From positions 2,356,001 through 2,420,000 of the forward strand of contig NZ_CP022316.1 of NCBI RefSeq assembly GCF_002216795.1: a DNA stretch of 64,000 nucleotides, given 5' to 3'. The first letter of the stretch is position 1. Each line of letters opens with the position of its first letter. A program made the translations under genes and the position numbers. This document shows, one piece after another, positions 58,360-64,000 of the stretch. The notes beneath the pieces were generated by a model that was given only the letters and a program-made list of their open reading frames with translations, was not told the DNA's origin and ran no database searches. This stretch comes from Brachybacterium avium (GTDB taxonomy: Bacteria; Actinomycetota; Actinomycetes; Actinomycetales; Dermabacteraceae).

Positions 58360-59922
58360 ATGACCGCTCGACCCAACATCATCATCGTCCTGGCCGACGA
58401 TCTCGGCTTCTCCGACATCGCTCCGTTCGGCGGCGAGATCGACACCCCGAACCTCACCCGGCTCTCCGACCGGGGCATCCGCATGAGCTCCTACTATGTG
58501 ACGCCGCGATGCAGCCCCTCCCGCGCCGCCCTGATGACCGGCCAGAACCCGCACAGCGTCGGGATCGGGGTGCTCACCACGGACAACCGGCCGAACGGCT
58601 ATCCCGGTTCCCTCTCCACCGAGGTGCCGACGATCGCCGAGCGCCTCACGGAGCAGGGGTACTCCTGCGGGCTCTTCGGCAAGTGGCATCTCAGCAGCGA
58701 TATCGAGAACCCCGGCGAGACCGGGCCTACCCGGCGCGGTTTCGAGGAGTTCCACGGCATCCTCCAGGGCTCCTCGGGATACTTCCGTCCCCGGCTCATG
58801 GACGGCGAGGAGCGGGTGGCCGAGCAGGAGCTGGAGGAGGACTTCCACCTCACCGACCACGTCACCCAGCGGGCGGTCGACTTCATCCGCCGCCAGGGCC
58901 AGGCCGGGGCACCCTTCCTCGCGATGCTCACTTATACGGCCCCGCACTGGCCGCTCCACGCCCGCGAGGAGGAGATCGCGAAATATCGCGAACGCTACGC
59001 AGGCGGCTGGGACGGAATGCGTCAGCAGCGGCTCGAGGGGCTGCACCGGGAGGGTCTGTACAGCGAGATCCACGGCGTCGCCGCCGGCCAGGACCTCCCG
59101 GCGTGGGGAGAGAACGCGCAGTGGGAGATCGAGCGGATGTCGGTCTACGCCGCTCAGGTCGAGGCGATGGACCGCGGGATCGGCGCGGTGCTGGACTCGC
59201 TCGAGGAGGCCGGGGTCGACGACGACACCCTGGTGCTGTTCTTCTCGGACAACGGCGGCTGCGCGGAGGAACTGCCGACGGACAACCCGCACTTCCCGCG
59301 GAAGACGGAGCCCCGCACCACCCGCACCGGGGACCCGGTGCGGTTCGGGAACGATCCAGCGATCATGCCCGGCCCGGCAGACACCTTCCAGAGCTACGGC
59401 GTCAACTGGGCCACCGTCTCGAACACCCCGTTTAGGAAGTGGAAGAGCTGGGTCCATGAAGGCGGTATCTCGACCCCGTTCCTGGCCTCCTGGCCCGCCG
59501 GGGGGATCCCCTCAGGCGGCGCCGTGAGCCCGGATCTGGGCCACGTCACGGACATCCTGCCCACGGTCCTCGACATCGTCGGCGCCGACCGTACCGGAGT
59601 GGGGAAGAGCCTCCTGAGCTCCTGGCAGCACCCCGACGAGGTAGGACCCGAGCGGACGCTCTGCTGGGAGCACATCGGGAACGCCGCCGTCCGTCGCGGC
59701 AGCTGGAAGCTGGTGCGTGAATGGGGCAGCCCCTGGGAGCTCTACGACCTCGCCACCGACCGTATCGAGGCCCACGACCTCTCCCAGCAGCACCCGGAGC
59801 TGGTCGCCGAGCTCGAGCAGATCTATGCCCGGTGGTGCGAGGAGCAGGGCGTCATCGACTGGCAGGACGTCCTGGACGACCACGCCGAGAGGGGACTGGC
59901 GCCCGGTCAGGCGACGTCGTGA
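58360..59922 (+). CDS. Arylsulfatase-type sulfatase
   Basis: 520 residues. The metal-binding start PNIIIVLADDLGFSDIAPFG and the activation motif CSPSRAALMTG (Cys about 52, the formylglycine site) are intact, followed by GLFGKWHLSS and, later, VLFFSDNGGCAEE, which supply the remaining ligands. The family hydrolyses sulfate esters after a maturase converts Cys to formylglycine; no maturase gene is in the window. No signal peptide is seen, so a cytosolic enzyme is implied. GAGGAAAG precedes the ATG. With GH88 nearby it suggests breakdown of sulfated, uronate-containing oligosaccharides. Confidence 0.92.
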   Translation: MTARPNIIIVLADDLGFSDIAPFGGEIDTPNLTRLSDRGIRMSSYYVTPRCSPSRAALMTGQNPHSVGIGVLTTDNRPNGYPGSLSTEVPTIAERLTEQGYSCGLFGKWHLSSDIENPGETGPTRRGFEEFHGILQGSSGYFRPRLMDGEERVAEQELEEDFHLTDHVTQRAVDFIRRQGQAGAPFLAMLTYTAPHWPLHAREEEIAKYRERYAGGWDGMRQQRLEGLHREGLYSEIHGVAAGQDLPAWGENAQWEIERMSVYAAQVEAMDRGIGAVLDSLEEAGVDDDTLVLFFSDNGGCAEELPTDNPHFPRKTEPRTTRTGDPVRFGNDPAIMPGPADTFQSYGVNWATVSNTPFRKWKSWVHEGGISTPFLASWPAGGIPSGGAVSPDLGHVTDILPTVLDIVGADRTGVGKSLLSSWQHPDEVGPERTLCWEHIGNAAVRRGSWKLVREWGSPWELYDLATDRIEAHDLSQQHPELVAELEQIYARWCEEQGVIDWQDVLDDHAERGLAPGQATS

Positions 59923-59991
59923 GCTGAGGGTGGGTAGAGGGGCACTTGATGCAGCACTCCTCGGAGATGTGCGCGAGGGCAGAAGAGCCCG

Positions 59992-60810
59992 TCATGGCCC
60001 CGTTGAACCCCGGTTTCCGCCGGTCTCGCCGCGCGGAGCCCCCAGCTGATCGCTGATCTCCTGGGCTTCGGTGCGGAGTAGGTCAGCGAGATCGAGCTCA
60101 GCGCGATGCTCCACCCGGGCCGAGGGGCCGGCCACCGTCAGCGCGGCGTGCACCGAGCCCGTGTGGTCCCGGATCGGGACGGAGACGCTGGACAGGCCTA
60201 GCTCCTGCTCCTGGGAGCACAGTGCATAGCCCTGCTGGCGCACTCGTTCGAGCTCGTCGAGGAGGGCTGCTGGGTCGACGATCGTCTGCGGGGTGCTCCG
60301 TTGCAGCGGCTCTTCGAGCAGCCGGTCGAGGAACGCTGGATCCTGCCCCGCCAGCAATACTTTGCCGGAGGCGTTGGAGTGCAGCGGAGATCTCCGCCCC
60401 ACATTGGCCACCATCGAGAAGGCCTCGTCGGACTGCCCACGATCCACATAGAGCACGGAGCCGTCGTCGATGATCGCCAGCAGTACTGCCTCGCCGGTCC
60501 TTGCGGCCAAGCGGTCCAGATGCAGCCGGGCCACCCGGGTCACGTCCACACCGCGCAGCACTGCGGTGCCCAGCTCGTACATTCCCCAGTCCAGCGAGTA
60601 CCGGGCATCTGGACTCTTCCGCACCAGTCCCTCGATCTCGAGAGTCTTCAGGAGGTTGTAGACGGCCGGTTTGCTCAGCTGCACCGACCGCGCGAGATCG
60701 CTGAGCGAGCTCGGCTCGGTGGAGTGACTGATCTCCTTCAGTACGGTGACTGCGCGCGTCACCGATTGCACGGTGCGTGGAGCAGGCGTCTCGCCGTCCG
60801 TCGTGGTCAT
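59992..60810 (-). CDS. IclR-family transcriptional regulator
   Basis: 272 residues from the ATG at 60810, with AGGGGAT upstream. The winged helix (SLSDLARSVQLSKPAVYNLL, KTLEIEGLVRKSPDARYSLD) is followed by the IclR effector domain (GEAVLLAIIDDGSVLYVDRG, PLHSNASGKVLLAG, YALCSQEQELGLSSVSVPIR). It is divergent from the GH88 gene across a 256-base region that contains a clear promoter, so it probably controls that operon in response to a uronate-derived or aromatic acid. Confidence 0.9.
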   Translation of the reverse strand: MTTTDGETPAPRTVQSVTRAVTVLKEISHSTEPSSLSDLARSVQLSKPAVYNLLKTLEIEGLVRKSPDARYSLDWGMYELGTAVLRGVDVTRVARLHLDRLAARTGEAVLLAIIDDGSVLYVDRGQSDEAFSMVANVGRRSPLHSNASGKVLLAGQDPAFLDRLLEEPLQRSTPQTIVDPAALLDELERVRQQGYALCSQEQELGLSSVSVPIRDHTGSVHAALTVAGPSARVEHRAELDLADLLRTEAQEISDQLGAPRGETGGNRGSTGP

Positions 60811-60944
60811 CCGATCCCCTTGTCTTCGTCGATCGCACCTCGGATCAGTGCCGATGGTACGCAGGGCGCCATGGCGCACCATTGGTGAACGGTGGACACC
60901 GGCCACTACGTTAACTCATTGCTAACGCTATTTGCGTAGAGTCA

Positions 60945-60973
60945 TTGCATTGCTCGACGAAGTCGCCTAATCT
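60945..60973 (+). promoter_or_regulatory. Probable promoter of the GH88 operon
   Basis: TTGCAT (60945-60950) and TAATCT (60968-60973) are separated by exactly 17 bases in the AT-richest part of the IclR/GH88 intergenic region. CTACG (60906-60910) and CGTAG (60935-60939) form a short inverted repeat just upstream, and TCATTGC occurs twice (60916 and 60942), so an IclR operator may overlap the promoter. Confidence 0.5.
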
Positions 60974-61066
60974 CCAAGCAACGGACCCGCATAAAAGACC
61001 GCAGCCACAGCGGCGAGCGGCCGGAGCTCCGAAGATCCCCCATCGCAACGAGGCGAAAGCAAGGCA

Positions 61067-62245
61067 GTGAGCGCACATCCAGCAGCAGGACCCACGAACC
61101 TTCAGACTCCGGCCGCCCCCGCCGGTCTCGACGGTGAGGGTGACGAGATCTATCGCGAGGCGTTCGACGTCGCGCGGGTACAGGTGCGCCGCTTGCTTGT
61201 TGCGCATCCCGGAGCCTTCCCCACCTACACCGATGGCGGAGCCTGGCACCTGGGGGATGATCCGTGGGCGCCGACCTGGTCCGCAGGGTTTCTCACCGGG
61301 ATGCTCTGGATGTTCTCCGATCGCGACCCCACCGGGTGGTGGCGCGAGCAGGCTGAGGCGTACAGCGAGCTGCTCGAGCATCGCAAGCACGACACCGGCA
61401 CCCACGACATCGGCTTCCTCTTCACTCCCAGCTGGGGACGCTGGCACGCCCGCTCGCCCAGCAGGCGCACGCGAGAGGTCCTGATCGCCGCCGGCCGGAC
61501 CATGGGTGGGCGCTTTAATCCCCACGGCCGCTATCTCAGCACCTGGGTCGACCCGGGGAGCACCTTCATCGACGTCATGATGAACATCGCGATCATCTAT
61601 CAGGCGGCGGCGCTCAGCGGGGATACCTCGCTCGCGGAGATCGCGACCTCCCATGCCCGCACCTCGCGGCGCTTCCTGGTCCGCGGTGACGGGACCAGTG
61701 TGCACGAGGGCTGGTTCGACCCGGAGACGGGGATCTTCGAGCGCGCCGCCACCCATCAGGGCTGCCGTGCGGACTCCAGCTGGGTGCGTGGCCACGCCTG
61801 GGCGATCTACGGATTCACCGATGCCTTCACCTGGAGCGGGGAGACCGCCTTCCTTGACACGGCCCGCCTGCTCGCCGACACCTACATCGATCGTTCCGGC
61901 GACCTACTGGTCCCGCCGAACGACTGGGAGGATCCGCAACCGCCGCTTCCTTACGAATCTTCAGCCGGCGCCATCGCGGCTGCGGGACTGCTGCGGCTGG
62001 CCGACGTCGACCCCACGCACCTGAGCCGAGCGGACAGCGAGCGGTACCGCACCTTCGCCCGCCAGGTGGTCGCCGAGCTCAGCGGGCCCACCTTCCTCGC
62101 TCGACCCGGCTCCGACTGGGAGGGCGTGCTGAGGCACGGGACCTACCACTACAACAACGGCGTCGGTGTCGACGAGAGCGTGATGTGGGGAGAGCACTAC
62201 TACGTCGAGGCGCTCCACCACATCCTCCAGTCCTCGACGTCCTGA
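61067..62245 (+). CDS. GH88 unsaturated glucuronyl hydrolase-like enzyme
   Basis: 392 residues from the GTG at 61067. The alpha/alpha-barrel features of GH88 are present: WTWSAGFLTGMLWMFSDRDP-like opening (PTWSAGFLTGMLWMF), THDIGFLFTPSWGRW with the first catalytic Asp, FIDVMMNIAIIYQA with the second, and DSSWVRGHAWAIYGFTDAFT. GH88 enzymes hydrate the 4,5-double bond of unsaturated uronic acids left by polysaccharide lyases. No signal peptide. It is followed by a CoA-transferase gene on the same strand, and the sulfatase lies just beyond the divergent IclR gene. Confidence 0.9.
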   Translation: MSAHPAAGPTNLQTPAAPAGLDGEGDEIYREAFDVARVQVRRLLVAHPGAFPTYTDGGAWHLGDDPWAPTWSAGFLTGMLWMFSDRDPTGWWREQAEAYSELLEHRKHDTGTHDIGFLFTPSWGRWHARSPSRRTREVLIAAGRTMGGRFNPHGRYLSTWVDPGSTFIDVMMNIAIIYQAAALSGDTSLAEIATSHARTSRRFLVRGDGTSVHEGWFDPETGIFERAATHQGCRADSSWVRGHAWAIYGFTDAFTWSGETAFLDTARLLADTYIDRSGDLLVPPNDWEDPQPPLPYESSAGAIAAAGLLRLADVDPTHLSRADSERYRTFARQVVAELSGPTFLARPGSDWEGVLRHGTYHYNNGVGVDESVMWGEHYYVEALHHILQSSTS

Positions 62246-62305
62246 CCCATCGCCGCACAGCGCCCTTCGCCGGTGGCGGAGGGGTGCGAGAAAGAGAGCA
62301 GCACA

Positions 62306-63877
62306 ATGCGATTCCTCAGCGCAGAGGAGGCCGTCGCCCTCATCCCGGATGCGGCCACCGTCCTGGTGGACGGCTCCGGCGGCGGCGTCAACGAGCCCGG
62401 GAAGGTTCTGGCCGCCCTCGAGGAGCGATTCCTCAACACCGCCTCGCCGCGGGGGCTGACCGTCGTCCACATCTCCGGGATGGGCTCCGGGAACGGCGAC
62501 GGGATCGACCATCTTGCCCATGAGGGGTTGACCACGAGGGTGATCGGCGGTCACTGGGCCTGGTCCCGGAAGATGCAGGAGCTCGCCGTCGACGAGAGGA
62601 TCAAGGCTTACTGCCTGCCCCAGGGGACGCTGTCCCATCTGCTGCGCGAGATCGCTGGCGCCCGGCCAGGGCCCCTGTCCGAGGTCGGCATCGGCACCTC
62701 GGTGGATCCGCGGCTCGATGGCGGACGCCTGAACGATTCCGCCGTCGAATCGATCAATGAGATCGTCGAGCTCGGCGGGCGCACGTGGATCCACACTCCG
62801 TCGTTCCCGATCGACGTCACGATCCTGCGGGGCACCACAGCCGACGAGCACGGGAATGTGTCCATGGAGGGTGAGGGCCTGCTCGCCGAGACCCTGGCTG
62901 CGGCCCAGGCGGCGAAGGCAGGTAACGGCCTGGTGATCGCTCAGGTCCGCAATCGGGTGCCCTACGGGGAGATCGAAGCCGACCGCGTCCGTGTCCCCGG
63001 GGTCCTCATCGATGCGATCGTGGTCGACCCCCTGCAGCGGCTCTCCCACGCTATCGAGCGAGACACACTGCTGGAGGGTCGCCGACGGAACACAGATCTC
63101 GAGATCCCTCCCATTCCGTTCACCGTCCGCAAGGTCATTGCGCGCCGAGCCGCCGAAGAGGTGCGAGCCCGGGAGACCGTCAACCTCGGTTTCGGGATGC
63201 CGGACGGCGTGGCCGCGGTCCTCGCGGAGGCGGGCCTCGCCGGAGACGTGACGTTCACCGTGGAGCAGGGCCACGTCGGCGGCATCCCCGCGGGCGGCGG
63301 GGACTTCGGTATGGCCCGCAACGCCCAGTCCTCGATCGATGCCGGTGCGCAGTTCGACTGGTACGACGGCGGCGGGCTTGACCTCGCGGTGCTCAGCTTC
63401 GCCCAGGTCGACACCGCAGGGAATGTCAACGTGAGCCGCTTCGGCCGTCGCCTGGCAGGGATCGGCGGCTTCGTGAACATCTCCCAGGGAGCGAAGCGGG
63501 TCATCTTTGTGGGGACCTTCGAGGCCGGCGCTGCGCCCACGCTCGATGGTCGCGGCGGGATTGCACTCGCCGGAACCGGAACCCGCAAGTTCGTGGACCG
63601 GGTCGAGCAGATCAGCTTCTCCGGCGCTGTGGCCGCAGAGCAGGGCAAGCAGATCCTCTATATCACCGAACGAGCCGTCTTTGCGCTGACCTCCACCGGC
63701 CTGATGCTCACCGAAGTCGCACCGGGCCTGGACCCCGAGCGTGACGTGCTCGCCCACATGGGCTTCCGCCCCGCCATCTCGCCGAACCTGCGCGAGATGA
63801 GCCCGGCGCTGTTCGGCGACGGCCCGTTCCCGCTCCAGCTGGCCACCGTCACCCACCAGGAAGAGGCTTCTCGATGA
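62306..63877 (+). CDS. Fused acyl-CoA:acid CoA-transferase (YdiF/family I type)
   Basis: 523 residues combining both halves of a family I CoA-transferase: MRFLSAEEAVALIPDAATVL and GGVNEPGKVLAALEERFL in the alpha half, VNLGFGMPDGVAAVLAEAGL in the beta half, and the catalytic Glu in VTFTVEQGHVGGIPAGG. It moves CoA between acetate or propionate and an acyl acid. The start at 62306 is chosen over an upstream in-frame codon because it aligns with family N-termini. The stop overlaps the next start (ATGA), so it is coupled with the enoyl-CoA hydratase; together they suggest degradation of an organic acid. Confidence 0.91.
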   Translation: MRFLSAEEAVALIPDAATVLVDGSGGGVNEPGKVLAALEERFLNTASPRGLTVVHISGMGSGNGDGIDHLAHEGLTTRVIGGHWAWSRKMQELAVDERIKAYCLPQGTLSHLLREIAGARPGPLSEVGIGTSVDPRLDGGRLNDSAVESINEIVELGGRTWIHTPSFPIDVTILRGTTADEHGNVSMEGEGLLAETLAAAQAAKAGNGLVIAQVRNRVPYGEIEADRVRVPGVLIDAIVVDPLQRLSHAIERDTLLEGRRRNTDLEIPPIPFTVRKVIARRAAEEVRARETVNLGFGMPDGVAAVLAEAGLAGDVTFTVEQGHVGGIPAGGGDFGMARNAQSSIDAGAQFDWYDGGGLDLAVLSFAQVDTAGNVNVSRFGRRLAGIGGFVNISQGAKRVIFVGTFEAGAAPTLDGRGGIALAGTGTRKFVDRVEQISFSGAVAAEQGKQILYITERAVFALTSTGLMLTEVAPGLDPERDVLAHMGFRPAISPNLREMSPALFGDGPFPLQLATVTHQEEASR

Positions 63878-64000
63878 CTCTCTCGATCTCCACAGCCGAA
63901 GACGGGATCCTGCTCGCCACGATCGACCGGGCCGCCAAGGGCAACGCCCTGGACACCCCAACCATCGACGCGCTCGGTGCGCTCGCCGGTGAGCTGCACG
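63874..64000 (+). CDS. Start of an enoyl-CoA hydratase/isomerase, cut by the window end
   Basis: The 42 visible codons, MTLSISTAEDGILLATIDRA, AKGNALDTPTIDALGALAGE and LH, match the N-terminal strand pair of the crotonase family ('..I.RP...NAL....+..L...'). The gene overlaps the CoA-transferase stop by four bases and continues past the window. Confidence 0.75.
   Translation, partial: MTLSISTAEDGILLATIDRAAKGNALDTPTIDALGALAGELH

Noticed and set aside
1..64000. CRISPR arrays, rRNA operons, complete prophage
   Set aside because: No regularly spaced repeats, no rRNA-like sequence and no phage structural or packaging genes were seen; the only integrase-like protein is the IS3 transposase.

Overview
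The window comes from a high-GC Gram-positive bacterium, almost certainly an actinobacterium. Third codon positions are overwhelmingly G/C, GTG and TTG starts are common, Shine-Dalgarno sites are AGGAG-like, and genes are often joined by ATGA/GTGA overlaps. The carbohydrate gene content would suit a Brachybacterium-like member of the Micrococcales, but that name is only an impression. I saw no rRNA, tRNA or CRISPR array.

Layout. 0-2 kb: the tail of a possible glycosidase gene and a family C69 dipeptidase. 2.3-27.4 kb: a dense defence island. It holds a McrB-like gene cut off by an IS3 element, a decayed reading frame, a three-gene SNF2 helicase / type III methyltransferase / type III nuclease operon, three GmrSD-type DUF262 genes (one with a RAMA domain), a ScoMcrA-like EVE-HNH nuclease and a DnaQ-BRCT exonuclease / HhH-SNF2 helicase operon. 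It ends in remnants of further copies, plus a lipoprotein that may be a protease inhibitor beside a truncated C2-type protease. 27.6-32.6 kb: a membrane protein, a Phd/VapC-type toxin-antitoxin pair, a pRiA4b ORF-3 family protein and a broken AlbA-type regulator.

32.6-41 kb: a ribose-type operon lacI-rbsA-rbsC-rbsB-rbsK-rbsD with a clear promoter/operator, facing a BCCT betaine/choline transporter. 41.1-43.1 kb: an XRE / ImmA / PIN-like module lying between two pieces of a second, ruined rbsD. 43.2-48 kb: an MFS exporter with its divergent TetR repressor, an M20 amidohydrolase plus diaminopropionate ammonia-lyase-like pair, and a purine-type deaminase. 48.2-55 kb: an Lpl-type ABC sugar importer, a ROK repressor and a GH20 hexosaminidase. 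55-58 kb: an SDR, oxidoreductase fragments and an MFS carrier. 58-64 kb: a sulfatase, an IclR regulator, a GH88 unsaturated glucuronyl hydrolase, a fused CoA-transferase and the start of an enoyl-CoA hydratase.

The catabolic genes read as polysaccharide and amino-sugar use: uptake by ABC systems, trimming by GH20, sulfatase and GH88, local repressors (LacI, ROK, IclR). The defence genes mostly recognise or make modified DNA.

One caution applies to the whole window. Seven otherwise normal genes are each broken by the apparent loss of a single G or C from a short homopolymer run. This looks more like consensus error than biology, so most 'frameshifted' genes below are probably intact in the organism.
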